A stretch of 64,000 nucleotides of DNA, from contig OY762444.1 in assembly GCA_963665735.1 (NCBI GenBank), positions 3,596,001-3,660,000 of the forward strand. The letters run 5' to 3'. Below the pieces are notes generated by a model. It was not told the origin of the DNA and made no database searches. It worked only from the letters and a program-made list of their open reading frames with translations. The translations under genes and the position numbers were made by a program. Of this stretch, positions 32,338 through 41,385 are shown in pieces. Origin of the DNA: CATOSK01 sp963665735 (GTDB taxonomy: Bacteria; Chloroflexota; Dehalococcoidia; Lucifugimonadales; UBA3495). Every line of letters begins with the position of its first letter. Position 1 is the first letter of the stretch.

Positions 32338-32372
32338 GAGGTAGGGGCAGGTTTCAAACCTGCCCCTACGGT
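32338..32372. repeat. GTAGGGGCAGGTTTCAAACC palindromic repeat
   Basis: A near-perfect 29-bp palindrome at 32341-32369, the same family as 7205-7235 and 38715-38745. Confidence 0.8.
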
Positions 32373-32527
32373 TGGTGTATTGGCGGCTGGTGGTTGCAGG
32401 GGCGGAGATTCAGGGGGAAATCTATCTGATTGGCCGGTGGTTTCCGGGGGAAAATGTTTGTGCCGAGGGAGATTTTCGGATACATTAGGAAGAACAGGAA
32501 GTATTGCCCAGCTTGGGAGGCTGATGG

Positions 32528-33691
32528 ATGGCGGATATTCCCTTGTTTCCGGTGACCGTGGTTGGAAGTTGGCCCCGCTCCGCCGAGTTGGTGCGGGCCT
32601 TGCGGCGCAAGGAGGCGGGGGAGATTACGCTGGCCGAGTTCAACGCGCTGGCGGACGGTGAAGTGCTGGCGTGCATCCGGGCGCAGGAAGAGGCCGGGGT
32701 GGACATAATCAGCGACGGGGAGCAGCGGCGGGACAACTTCTATTCCTTTGCCGTGGACAAGCTGACCGGGATGCGGTTGATGAAGGTGTCGGAGTTGATG
32801 AACTACTCCCGGGACCGGGCGCGCATGGAAGAGTTGCTGCGGGCGTTGGACGTGCCTTCCTTCGCCATCAAGAGTCCCATCGTGGTTGACCGCATCGGCC
32901 AGCGGGAGGGGCTGGCCCTGGACGAACTGGCCTTTCTGCGGGAGCATACCGACCGGCAAATCAAGATACCGCTGCCGGGGCCGTATATGCTGACCCGCTC
33001 CAGTTGGTTTGAGGGGCTTTCGGATGCGGTGTACCCGGACCCGGAAGACCTGGCCGCCGACGTGGTGGCGATTCTGCGGGAAGAGTTAATCGCGCTGCGG
33101 GACGCGGGTTGCGACTTCGTGCAGTTCGACGAACCAATCCTCAGCCAGGTGGTTTTCGGGGAGGAAAGCACGGAGACTTTCATGTGCGCGGCGCTGCCCA
33201 ACCGCCGGGACCCCACCGACGAACTGGAGTTGGCGGTGCGGCTGATGAACCAGACGACGGAGGGAATCGGCGGCATCAGGACGGGGGTTCACGTCTGCCG
33301 GGGCAACTGGAGCCGCCGGGAGGAAGTGCTGCTGCGGGGCAACTACGGGCCGATGCTGCCCTATCTGACGCAAATGAACATTGACCAACTGGTGCTGGAA
33401 TGCGCCACGCCGCGGGCCGGGGAAATGGAAGTCTTCAAGGAATACGGCAACGAAATGGAAATCGGTTTCGGGGTGGTGAATCCGCGCACCGACGAAATCG
33501 AACCGGCATCGGAAATCGTGGAGCGGGTGAAAGAACTGCTGCAATACTTCGACCCGGAGAAGATTTACCTGAATCCCGACTGCGGGTTTGGCACTTTTGC
33601 GGAAAGGAACGTCAACAACCACGAAACCGCGGCGAGGAAACTGGAAGTAATCGCTGAGGCCGCCGCAATCCTGCGGAGGGAATACCATTAG
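32528..33691 (+). CDS. MetE C-terminal-like zinc methyltransferase
   Basis: 387 residues matching the catalytic half of cobalamin-independent methionine synthase, the size of archaeal-type core MetE or epoxyalkane:CoM-transferase-like proteins. Zinc ligands are H255 and C257 in VHVCRGNW, E291 in VLECATP and C352 in NPDCGFG. Blocks TVVGSWPR, DIISDGEQRRDNF and FVQFDEPIL fit. The ATG follows GGGAGG by seven bases. Without the N-terminal domain it may take methyl groups from a source other than polyglutamyl methyl-THF, so calling it metE would be unsafe. Confidence 0.85.
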   Translation: MADIPLFPVTVVGSWPRSAELVRALRRKEAGEITLAEFNALADGEVLACIRAQEEAGVDIISDGEQRRDNFYSFAVDKLTGMRLMKVSELMNYSRDRARMEELLRALDVPSFAIKSPIVVDRIGQREGLALDELAFLREHTDRQIKIPLPGPYMLTRSSWFEGLSDAVYPDPEDLAADVVAILREELIALRDAGCDFVQFDEPILSQVVFGEESTETFMCAALPNRRDPTDELELAVRLMNQTTEGIGGIRTGVHVCRGNWSRREEVLLRGNYGPMLPYLTQMNIDQLVLECATPRAGEMEVFKEYGNEMEIGFGVVNPRTDEIEPASEIVERVKELLQYFDPEKIYLNPDCGFGTFAERNVNNHETAARKLEVIAEAAAILRREYH

Positions 33692-33712
33692 GTCGTGTCG
33701 TCAATTTTAATT

Positions 33713-33900
33713 GCCGTCATTCCGGCGGAATCCGGAATCCAGAAAAGCCCGGCGCAGGATTGCGTCCTTCCGGGCAAGGAGTCCTGGATACCGTCCCCGT
33801 ATCGTGGTACGGGGCAGGCTCTGCGCCGGTATGACGGGTTTTGGGTCAAGGATGTGGATTCCCGCTTTCGCGGGAATGACGGTAGAGGTTGGGAATGACG
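33713..33900. repeat. Composite of ATTCCGGC/ATTCCCGC palindromes
   Basis: CGTCATTCCGGCGGAATCCGGAATCC, a middle part with GTATCGTGGTACGGGGCAGG, and GATTCCCGCTTTCGCGGGAATGACGG. It separates the MetE-like gene from the OsmC gene. Confidence 0.75.
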
Positions 33901-33983
33901 GTGAATTAAATTGACGACACTCCCCAGCGTGCAATGTCGGGCAACCTTTTGCAGCCGCGCCAGTCAACGATATGGAGGTGGAA

Positions 33984-34517
33984 ATGACCGAAGATAGAGA
34001 CCTGAACGGACTGCCACGGGAGAGACTTGCGGAAGTCCTGGATACCTTCCGAGACCCGGAAGTGTTCAACGCGGTATCCGGGCCGTGGAAGTCGCGGGTG
34101 GTGTGGCAGAACGGGATGAACGTGCGGGCTTATATGCGTCACCACCAAGTTGACATGGACGAACCGGGTGACCTGACGGCAACGGATGTCGCTGCCAGCG
34201 CGCATGAGCAGTTGTTGTCGGCCATCGGCAGCTGCATGACGGTGGGGTTTGTGGTTAACGCCACCAAGCAGGGCGTCCGGATTCACGACCTGGAAATAGC
34301 GATTGAAGGGTTTTTCGACAACATCCGCAAGTGGGCCGGCGTGGACGACGAGGGCAACCCCGGCTACGGTCGGATTTCGGCCAAGTGCTTTGTGCGGGCG
34401 GACGCCGATGAGGAAACTCTGCGGGAAATCTGGCGGTTGGCGGTGGAAGGCTCGCCGGTAGCGCAAACGGTGATGCACCAGACCACCATCGAAACGGACT
34501 TTGAAGCCGTAGGTTGA
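33984..34517 (+). CDS. OsmC-family protein, Cys type
   Basis: 177 residues of the OsmC/Ohr fold. The first helix motif is EQLLSAIGSCMTVGFVVNATKQGV with C84 at the peroxidatic position. The second conserved cysteine is replaced: the block reads EGSPVAQTV, with S157, rather than xCPVxxTL. Peroxidase cycling by an intramolecular disulfide is therefore not possible. I start at ATG 33984, five bases after GGAGG, rather than ATG 33972, which overlaps that site. Its stop overlaps the sulfurtransferase start (TGATG), so the two are likely co-translated, and sulfur or persulfide chemistry may be the shared theme. Confidence 0.82.
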   Translation: MTEDRDLNGLPRERLAEVLDTFRDPEVFNAVSGPWKSRVVWQNGMNVRAYMRHHQVDMDEPGDLTATDVAASAHEQLLSAIGSCMTVGFVVNATKQGVRIHDLEIAIEGFFDNIRKWAGVDDEGNPGYGRISAKCFVRADADEETLREIWRLAVEGSPVAQTVMHQTTIETDFEAVG

Positions 34518-35290
34518 TGGCGACTTTCGTTTCGGCGGACTGGGTGGCGGAACGGATTGGCCGGCCGGAGTACCTGATAATTGACCCGCGGACGGCCATG
34601 CGCTATCTCATGGGCCACTTGAGGGGCGCGGTGAATGTTCCGGTCAACAAGTTTCCAGGGGCCGACGGTCGCCTGATTCCCCCGGAAGGGTTGGCGGCGG
34701 CCTTTGGCGACGCCGGGTTGGGGGACGACGTTACGCCGGTGCTGTACGACCACCAGGACGGGCGCAACGCGGCGATGGCGGCGTGGGCGCTGGAGTACCT
34801 GGGGCGGGATGACGTTTGCGTGATGGACCTGCTTTTTGACGCCTGGAAGGGACAAGGGCGGGAAGTGTTGTACCGCCCGGTAGCGAAGGAACCGAAAGTC
34901 TTTACCATGCGGTTGAATCCGAGGGTGCGGGCTACGCTGGAGGATGCAGCCAACCCCGGCGAGGCGAAACTGTTGGACACCCGGACGGTGGAGGAATTTC
35001 GGGGAGAGACGGACATGGACCATCGCCCCGGCCATATACCGGGCGCGGTGAATCTGCCCCATTCGGAAATGGCCGGCTCCGATGGGAAGCTGCTGATTGA
35101 CGCCGGCTTGCTGCGGGAGCGGCTGGCGGCGGCAGGAATTGGCCCGGAGGATTCGGTGGTGGCCTACTGCCGCAGCGGGGCGCGGGCGTCGCTGGCGTAC
35201 CTGTCAATGAAACAAGCGGGGTACGACGTGCGGCTTTACGATGGGTCTTACGCCGAGTGGATGGACAGCCCGCAGCCGGTGGAAAGGTGA
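34517..35290 (+). CDS. Double-rhodanese sulfurtransferase
   Basis: 257 residues with two rhodanese domains, like thiosulfate or 3-mercaptopyruvate sulfurtransferases. The N-terminal domain (about 1-120) has an inactive loop (LYDHQDGRNA, no cysteine). The C-terminal domain has the active loop YCRSGARAS, whose cysteine receives the sulfane sulfur. Blocks IDPRTAMRYLMGHLRGAVNVP and LLDTRTVEEFRGE fit. The start codon ATG overlaps the preceding OsmC stop by one base. Cytoplasmic; the sulfur acceptor is unknown. Confidence 0.88.
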   Translation: MATFVSADWVAERIGRPEYLIIDPRTAMRYLMGHLRGAVNVPVNKFPGADGRLIPPEGLAAAFGDAGLGDDVTPVLYDHQDGRNAAMAAWALEYLGRDDVCVMDLLFDAWKGQGREVLYRPVAKEPKVFTMRLNPRVRATLEDAANPGEAKLLDTRTVEEFRGETDMDHRPGHIPGAVNLPHSEMAGSDGKLLIDAGLLRERLAAAGIGPEDSVVAYCRSGARASLAYLSMKQAGYDVRLYDGSYAEWMDSPQPVER

Positions 35291-35382
35291 GTCGGGTTTT
35301 CTTCACCAAACCATCATCGGCTGACAGGACACCTTGTATTGATGCACCATCGAAGTAGCACAGCAGCCCCCACGGAGCCGAC

Positions 35383-35769
35383 ATGACCCAACAAGCCTTA
35401 ACCCCGGCGCAGATATTCGCCGACGCCCGTTGGATGCAGGCCCAGGCCGTAGAACGCCTGGAACAGGGAGACCTCCGCGATGCGGCGGAAAAGGCCTGGT
35501 GCGCCACCAAGCGAGCCACCGACGCCCTGATTCTGGCCCGAACCGGCGAACACCCGGGAACCACCGCCGGAACCACCAACGGGATTGACGCCCTGGCCAG
35601 GGCGGACAGCCGGGTTAAACCCCTGGTGGGTCGCTATTACAGCCGCATCGGGCAGCTTCATGGCCTCTGCTTTTACGACGACAACTGCGGCCCCGACACG
35701 GAACGCCGCATCCGGGAAACGGTGGACTACATTCAGGACGCCGAGCGGCTGGCCGAGGAGACACCATGA
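35383..35769 (+). CDS. HEPN-like protein, tandem copy 1
   Basis: 128 residues, helical. It shares IFADARWMQAQAVERLEQGD, RDAAEKAWCATKRATDALILARTGE and GRYYSRIGQLHGLCFYDDNC with the next gene and more distantly with the protein at 20850. R-IGQL-H fits the HEPN Rx4-6H nuclease motif. The stop overlaps the start of copy 2 (ATGA), so they are translated as a coupled pair. No MNT nucleotidyltransferase partner is nearby. Function is inferred only from the fold family. Confidence 0.7.
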   Translation: MTQQALTPAQIFADARWMQAQAVERLEQGDLRDAAEKAWCATKRATDALILARTGEHPGTTAGTTNGIDALARADSRVKPLVGRYYSRIGQLHGLCFYDDNCGPDTERRIRETVDYIQDAERLAEETP

Positions 35770-36152
35770 CCCAACAAGCCTTAACCCCGGCCCAGATATT
35801 CGCCGACGCCCGTTGGATGCAGGCCCAGGCCGTAGAACGCCTGGAACAGGGAGACATCCGGGATGCGGCGGAAAAGGCGTGGTGCGCCACCAAGCGAGCC
35901 ACCGACGCCCTCATCCTGGCAAGAACCGGCGAAAGTCCCCCAACGACTGCGGCGACCACCGAGGGGTTGCTGGCCTTGGCACGGGCCTCGGACGCTGTAG
36001 AACCCCTCGTAGGCCGCTATTTCACCCGAATCAGCTACCTGCACGGAACCTGCTTTTACGACGACAACTGCGGCCCCGACACGGAACGCCGCATCCGCGA
36101 AACCGTGGACTACATTCAGGACGCCGAGGGTCTGGCCGAAACCCTACCTTAA
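35766..36152 (+). CDS. HEPN-like protein, tandem copy 2
   Basis: 128 residues, almost the same as copy 1 in the first 55 and last 30 residues at both DNA and protein level, but different in the middle (about residues 56-95, TGESPPTTAATTEGLLALAR and onwards). The Rx4H motif is kept as R-ISYL-H. The pattern of conserved ends and a divergent middle suggests recent duplication followed by selection or conversion. It overlaps copy 1 by four bases and is followed by an ATTCCGGC palindrome. Confidence 0.7.
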   Translation: MTQQALTPAQIFADARWMQAQAVERLEQGDIRDAAEKAWCATKRATDALILARTGESPPTTAATTEGLLALARASDAVEPLVGRYFTRISYLHGTCFYDDNCGPDTERRIRETVDYIQDAEGLAETLP

Positions 36153-36169
36153 CCCTATTACCGTCGTTC

Positions 36170-36215
36170 CGGCGTCTCTAACCCGTCATTCCGGCGAAGG
36201 CCGGAATCCAGAAAT
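36170..36215. repeat. CATTCCGGCGAAGGCCGGAAT palindromic repeat
   Basis: CCCGTCATTCCGGCGAAGGCCGGAATCCAGAAATCC lies between the convergent HEPN and ftsK genes, where it could terminate transcripts from both sides. Confidence 0.75.
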
Positions 36216-36267
36216 CCTTGCCACAGCTGGCATTGGCCCTGGCAGACGCCAGGCGGCGGCCCGCCCG

Positions 36268-38412
36268 TCACACCGGAATAACCAGCCCTTCCTCCTCCAA
36301 CTGGTCTATCAATTCCTGAGCCTTCAGACCCCCGATTTTCAACCGCCGTTCCAGCAGCGACGGCGATACGTTGGGATTGTGCAGGGCCAACTCCCGGGCC
36401 TTCGCCAGCAAGTCCTGGTCCACCTGCCGGAAGTCCTGCTCTTCCTCCTCGGTATCCTCAATGGAAATCACCGGCAGCGGCGGCCCTTCCTGTTTCAGCC
36501 AGAACTCCACCACCTTGTCCACTTCCTCATCCAGCACCAGCGTTCCCTGCACCCGCCGCGGCTTGGGCGAATCGTTGTTCAGCAGCAGCATATCACCCTT
36601 GCCCAGCAGCTTTTCCGCCCCCACCGAGTCCAGGATAACCCGCGAGTCCACTTGCGACGCCACCGCAAAGGCCACCCGCGCCGGAATGTTCGCCTTCAAT
36701 AACCCCGTAACCACGTTGACCGAAGGGCGTTGCGTCGCCAATACCAGGTGAATCCCGGTGGCCCGGCCCAACTGCGCCAGCCGCACCAGGTTTTGCTCAA
36801 TCTCAAATCCCCCCACCATCATCAAGTCCGCCAACTCGTCCACGATAATCGCCAGGAAGGGCATCGGCTCCCTGGCCTTGGCGTTGTACCCGGCGATGTT
36901 GCGCGTCCCCGCCTCTTCCATCAGCTTGTACCGGCGAAACATCTCCCGCATGATGGCCCGCAGCGCCGGGTTGACCTCATCCGCCTCCGTAATCACCGGC
37001 GCAATCAAATGCGGAATCCCGTTGAACGGCGTCAACTCCACCCGCTTGGGGTCAACCATCAGCATCCGCAGTTGGTCCGGCGGCTTGGTGAACAGGAACG
37101 ACGAAACGATAGTATTGATGCAAACGCTCTTGCCGCTGCCCGTGGCCCCGGCAATCAATACGTGGGGCAGCGCCGCCAAATCCATGACCACCGGCGTCCC
37201 CCCGGCGTCCTCGCCCAGCGCGATGGGCAGCCCCCCCTTGGCCGCCACGGACGAAAAGGACTGCCCATCCATGACGTTGCGCAGCGGCACCTTGCCCGGC
37301 GCCGGATTCGGCACTTCCAGCCCGATGAACGACTCCCCCGGCACGGCGGCCTCAATCCGCAGATACGGCGTCCGCAGCGCCAACGCCAAGTCTTTTTCCC
37401 GCGTCAAAATGGTCTGCACCTTGACCCGGCTGCGCCCCCGCGATTCCTCTGCCCCATCCTTTCCCTTGGCGTCTCCCCCCTTAACCGTCCAGCCCGGCAC
37501 CAGCCCGAACCGGACGATGCGCGGCCCGGCCTGGATGTCGCTGCACTCGACGGCAACTCCGTGTTCCGACAGCGCCTCTTCGATATGCCGGGCCATTTCA
37601 TCAAGGGAATCCTGGGGAACGGCGTAGGTCTCCGGCGGCGCCAGCAGGTCGGTGGACGGCAGTTTCCACAGCGAAGACCCCGACCCATTTCCGTTGACGC
37701 CGGAAGGCTCCACCGCCGGGGTTTCGTCAGTACCCTCCGGGTCACCCCAGGGCGACTTGCCGTTGCCCGCCCCGCCGGTGGAAACGCCCTTCCTTTTGCC
37801 GCGACCTTTTCCGCCCGGTTTCGTCGTCGGCCCATTCCCCCGCCGGCGTTGGAGCAGTGACCGGACGCCCCGGCCAATCCCGGCCCAAACCGCTTGCACT
37901 CCCGCCCAAAAATGAAGGCCAACCCACGACGCCCAAGCCCAATACTTCAGCCCAACCAACTTGGGATAGATGACCAACGGCGTCAAAATCGCAATGGCCG
38001 CCAGCTTGGCGATACCCAGGGGCATCGGGTAGCCGCCCACTTGCGAACCCCATCGGCCCCCGTAGCTGACTTCCGACATGGCCCCGCTGGGCGCGAAGAA
38101 GTAGGAAAGACTGCCCACGGTTATAGCCACCAACGCCGCCGCCGCAACCCAGAACCGCCAGAACTGCAACAGCGTCCGGGGCCAATAACGCGCCACCGCC
38201 AGCGTGGCCAATACCCACGCCGCCACCGGAATCCAGCCCAAGCCCAGCGTTTCCTCAAACCACCAGACCGGATTGCCCCACCGGAACCAGACCGCCGCCG
38301 CCGCCAGACCCACCGCCAATAGAAAAACGGCGTCCAGAATCAGCCCCACCCGCCGGCCCGTCTTGCCGGACGAAGAACTGGAACGGCGCGTTTGACGTTG
38401 GGACGTGGGCAT
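36268..38412 (-). CDS. ftsK: FtsK/SpoIIIE DNA translocase
   Basis: 714 residues. About four or five membrane helices lie between residues 23 and 180, followed by a Gly/Lys/Pro-rich linker (about 185-255), the alpha/beta motor with Walker A GATGSGKS near residue 424 and Walker B LAIIVDELADLM, and a C-terminal gamma winged helix (DQDLLAKARELALHNPNVSPSLLERRLKIG). The protein pumps chromosomal DNA through the division septum and loads on polar DNA sequences through the gamma domain. It is a single gene on the minus strand, convergent with the HEPN pair. Confidence 0.95.
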   Translation of the reverse strand: MPTSQRQTRRSSSSSGKTGRRVGLILDAVFLLAVGLAAAAVWFRWGNPVWWFEETLGLGWIPVAAWVLATLAVARYWPRTLLQFWRFWVAAAALVAITVGSLSYFFAPSGAMSEVSYGGRWGSQVGGYPMPLGIAKLAAIAILTPLVIYPKLVGLKYWAWASWVGLHFWAGVQAVWAGIGRGVRSLLQRRRGNGPTTKPGGKGRGKRKGVSTGGAGNGKSPWGDPEGTDETPAVEPSGVNGNGSGSSLWKLPSTDLLAPPETYAVPQDSLDEMARHIEEALSEHGVAVECSDIQAGPRIVRFGLVPGWTVKGGDAKGKDGAEESRGRSRVKVQTILTREKDLALALRTPYLRIEAAVPGESFIGLEVPNPAPGKVPLRNVMDGQSFSSVAAKGGLPIALGEDAGGTPVVMDLAALPHVLIAGATGSGKSVCINTIVSSFLFTKPPDQLRMLMVDPKRVELTPFNGIPHLIAPVITEADEVNPALRAIMREMFRRYKLMEEAGTRNIAGYNAKAREPMPFLAIIVDELADLMMVGGFEIEQNLVRLAQLGRATGIHLVLATQRPSVNVVTGLLKANIPARVAFAVASQVDSRVILDSVGAEKLLGKGDMLLLNNDSPKPRRVQGTLVLDEEVDKVVEFWLKQEGPPLPVISIEDTEEEEQDFRQVDQDLLAKARELALHNPNVSPSLLERRLKIGGLKAQELIDQLEEEGLVIPV

Positions 38413-38876
38413 GGACTCTCCCCCTAATTGCCAACCGCTTTGTCAGAAAAGCGGCATCTGCGGCGAAAAAACCGCCGCGTCAATTATGCAGAAGGCCGGT
38501 GTTGCCCCGCTAGAAAAACCCGTCCCAGAATCAACGGGTTTCCAATGACCACCCGACAGTCCCTTCGTGACCGATACGATTGCAATGTAGGGGCGCACGG
38601 CCGTGCGCCCCTACCCCCAAGAACGTCCATCCTGCGGAAACGTGCTGACTCCCCAATCAGGGAGGCGTTAGGAGTGGGGGTCAACCCCGTTCCGATTGAC
38701 CCGCGGCTGAAACGTAGGGGCAGGTTTCAAACCTGCCCCTACCAACCTTGGCTGATTCCCGCCAAACTGTCGGAAGAACCCAAACAAAAAATCCCTCCCC
38801 CTCGCAGGGGGAGGGTTAGAGCCTGTCCTGAGCATCGCCGAAGGAGAGGGTGTGAAAACTGCTAGGGGTCAACCTC
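38413..38876. repeat. Gene-free stretch holding dispersed palindromes
   Basis: No gene seen. It contains a GTAGGGGCGCACGG/CCGTGCGCCCCTAC palindrome (about 38587-38614), a GTAGGGGCAGGTTTCAAACC palindrome (about 38715-38745), a CCCTCCCCCT/AGGGGGAGGG element near 38793, and AGAGCCTGTCCTGAGCATCG, which is the reverse complement of an element near 12050. The part nearest 38413 is the upstream region of ftsK. Confidence 0.75.
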
Positions 38877-40535
38877 CTACCCTTCCAACACAATCGGCAA
38901 AACCATCGGACGGCGGTTCGTCTCCGCCTGGAAAAACCTGCGGGCAAGGTCCCGCACCCGCGATTTCACCGCGTCCGGGTTACGCAGGATGGACGGCTCA
39001 TGGGCCAGCATATCCTCCACCGCAAAGCTCAGCGCGTCAAACACCTGGTACACCTCCGCCTGCTCCATGAACCCGCTGGCCGCGATTTTCGGCCCCGCCG
39101 TCAACTGCCCCATCACGCTATCCACCGAAAGCACCACCGCAACCACCCCGTCCCGGGACATTGACCGCCGTTCCCGCAGCACCGGGCTGCCGATGTCGTG
39201 GGTTGCCAGCCCGTCAATGTATATCGGCCCGGCGGGAACCGTATCCACCACCTGCCCGCCCTCCGCCGACAGTTCCAGCACGTCCCCGTCCTCCAGCACG
39301 AAAATCCCCGACTTCGCAACTCCCATGTCCCATGCCAAGCCGGCGTGGGCTACCAGGTGGCGGTACTCCCCATGCACCGGCACGAAGTATTGCGGCCTGA
39401 CGATGCTCAGCATCATCTTCAACTCTTCCTGGCTGGCGTGGCCGTGAACGTGCACCAGCGCAATCCGGTCGTACAGGACTTTGGCCCCTTGCCGCAGCAG
39501 TTGGTCAATCGTCCGGCTGACCAGCAATTCGTTGCCCGGTATCGGCGTCGCCGAAATAATGACTGTATCCCCCGGAATCACCCGCACGTCCCGGTGGTCC
39601 TGGTTGGCGATTCGCACCAGCGCCGAAGTCGGTTCCCCCTGGCTCCCGGTGGTCATCAAAACCAGTTTTTCCGGCGGCACTCCCCGCGCCTGGTGCAGCG
39701 GCAGCAGCATACCGTCGGGGATTCGCAAGTACCCCATTTCGATGGACATATTTACGTTGTCCACCATGCTGCGGCCCACGATGCTCAACTGCCGCCCGTG
39801 CCGCTCCGCCGCGTTCACTACCTGCTGGATGCGGGAAATCAGCGATGCGAAGGTCGCTACCATGACCCGCCCTTCCGCCTCGCCAATGGCCCGGTCCAGG
39901 GCCTCCCCCATCACCTGCTCCGACGGCGTGAACCCGGCCAACTCGGCGTAAGTGGAATCCGAGCAGAGCAGCAGCACCCCCCGGGAGCCTTCCTCCGCCA
40001 GCGTCGCCAGGTCAATGGTGTGGCCGTCCACCGGGGTATGGTCAATCTTGAAGTCCCCGGTGTGAACCACCGTTCCCACCGGCGTCTCGATAATCAGCCC
40101 CATCGCGTCCGGGATGCTGTGGCACACCCGAAACCACGTCACCCGGAAGTTGTCCCCGAACTCTATCGGCGTGTTGGGTTCCACCGAAACCGCCACGGCC
40201 TCCCGCGACGACGCCCGTTCCCTCAGCTTGACCGAAATCAACCCGTGGGCCAGCGGCGGAGCGTAAACCGGCACGTCCAGTCGCGGCAGCACAAAGGGCA
40301 GCGCCCCGATGTGGTCTTCGTGGCCGTGGGTTATCAGAACCGCCCGCAAACGGTGGGCGTTCTCCACCAGGTAGGAAATGTCGGGAATGATTAAGTCCAC
40401 CCCCGGCAGGTCTTCCGAGGGAAACTGCACCCCGCAGTCAATGACGACAATGTCGTCGCCGCACTCCAGGGCCATCATGTTTTTGCCGATTTCCCCCAGG
40501 CCGCCCAGGGGTATCACGCGAAGGTTAGGGGTCAA
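38877..40535 (-). CDS. rnj: Ribonuclease J
   Basis: 552 residues of the metallo-beta-lactamase/beta-CASP RNase J family, which carries out 5'-3' exonuclease and endonuclease steps in RNA decay and maturation. The zinc motif HGHEDH (H70, H72, D74, H75) is present, with GDFKIDHTPVDG, the beta-CASP LVLMTTGSQGEP, HVHGHASQEELKMML and the C-terminal domain. It starts just after the uracil-DNA glycosylase gene (15-bp gap). Its position in the acpP-nusB-fabD cluster is in keeping with a vegetative operon. Confidence 0.95.
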   Translation of the reverse strand: MTPNLRVIPLGGLGEIGKNMMALECGDDIVVIDCGVQFPSEDLPGVDLIIPDISYLVENAHRLRAVLITHGHEDHIGALPFVLPRLDVPVYAPPLAHGLISVKLRERASSREAVAVSVEPNTPIEFGDNFRVTWFRVCHSIPDAMGLIIETPVGTVVHTGDFKIDHTPVDGHTIDLATLAEEGSRGVLLLCSDSTYAELAGFTPSEQVMGEALDRAIGEAEGRVMVATFASLISRIQQVVNAAERHGRQLSIVGRSMVDNVNMSIEMGYLRIPDGMLLPLHQARGVPPEKLVLMTTGSQGEPTSALVRIANQDHRDVRVIPGDTVIISATPIPGNELLVSRTIDQLLRQGAKVLYDRIALVHVHGHASQEELKMMLSIVRPQYFVPVHGEYRHLVAHAGLAWDMGVAKSGIFVLEDGDVLELSAEGGQVVDTVPAGPIYIDGLATHDIGSPVLRERRSMSRDGVVAVVLSVDSVMGQLTAGPKIAASGFMEQAEVYQVFDALSFAVEDMLAHEPSILRNPDAVKSRVRDLARRFFQAETNRRPMVLPIVLEG

Positions 40536-40550
40536 TGTGAATGAATAGTC

Positions 40551-41177
40551 CTAGAATAAAGATAGCTGTTCCGGCGGCGGTTCGTCGGATACCGTGGATA
40601 CCGTTTCAACCACCGGCGCCGGCGATTCCGCCAGTGTTTGCAGGATTCCGGGAATGGCCTGGAAGTCCTGCTGAATAACCGTCCGCAGTTCCTGCCGGTG
40701 CAGCGCCGCCGCCGGGTGCATGATGGGCAGAACAGCCCGCCCGTTGGAATGTCGCACCTTGCCGTGTACCCGCCCGATGGTCTCCCCCGGAAAGAACTTT
40801 CCCAAGGAAAACCGCCCCAGCGTCACAATCAGCTTGGGCGACAAAAGCTCGATTTGCCGGTCAAGATACTTGCTGCACGCCGCAATCTCCCCCGGCGCCG
40901 GGTCCCGGTTGTTGGGCGGGCGGCACTTCACCATGTTGGCGATGAATACCTCCCGGCGGGTCAACCTAATGGACGCCAGCAGTTCATCCAGGAATTGCCC
41001 CGCCGGCCCCACAAATGGACGGCCCTGGCGGTCTTCCTGGTAGCCCGGCCCTTCGCCGATGAACATTAACTCGGCGTCCGCCGGCCCTTCTCCCGGAACC
41101 CCGTTGGTGCGCCCCTGGTGCAGGACGCAATCGGTACACTGGCGCACCAGGCTGGCAATGGAATCCAGGCTATCCAT
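40551..41177 (-). CDS. Uracil-DNA glycosylase, family 4 (Fe-S type)
   Basis: 208 residues of the family-4 uracil-DNA glycosylases, which excise uracil from DNA and carry a 4Fe-4S cluster. Cluster cysteines are C14 and C17 (QCTDCVLHQGRT) plus two in VKCRPPNNRDPAPGEIAAC. The active-site motif is GEGPGYQEDRQGRPFVGPAG, and the C-terminal HPAAALHR matches the family HPS/A motif. The C-terminal 30 residues are acidic and end QLSLF, a possible sliding-clamp-binding motif (Q-x-x-L-F type). I use ATG 41177; a TTG one codon earlier is also open. Confidence 0.92.
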   Translation of the reverse strand: MDSLDSIASLVRQCTDCVLHQGRTNGVPGEGPADAELMFIGEGPGYQEDRQGRPFVGPAGQFLDELLASIRLTRREVFIANMVKCRPPNNRDPAPGEIAACSKYLDRQIELLSPKLIVTLGRFSLGKFFPGETIGRVHGKVRHSNGRAVLPIMHPAAALHRQELRTVIQQDFQAIPGILQTLAESPAPVVETVSTVSDEPPPEQLSLF

Positions 41178-41214
41178 CAAGACCTATCCCAATCCCACGT
41201 CGAAGGCGCGCCGT

Positions 41215-41315
41215 CAATTCCATATACCGTCATCGCCGCCATATATGGTCATTCCCGCCATCTATGGTCACTCCCGCCATCTACCGTCATTCCCGCGAAA
41301 GCGGGAATCCAAATC
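41215..41315. repeat. Short tandem repeat abutting an ATTCCCGCG palindrome
   Basis: About four 19-bp units of the type ATCTATGGTCACTCCCGCC run into CCGTCATTCCCGCGAAAGCGGGAATCC between the UDG and acpP genes. The unit resembles half of the palindrome, suggesting slippage expansion from it. Confidence 0.7.
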
Positions 41316-41385
41316 CCACGCCAATGACCGCACCGCCGTAAGGGACGCAGCGGAAATCACGACTCCGGACTGGACGCCGCCGGGG

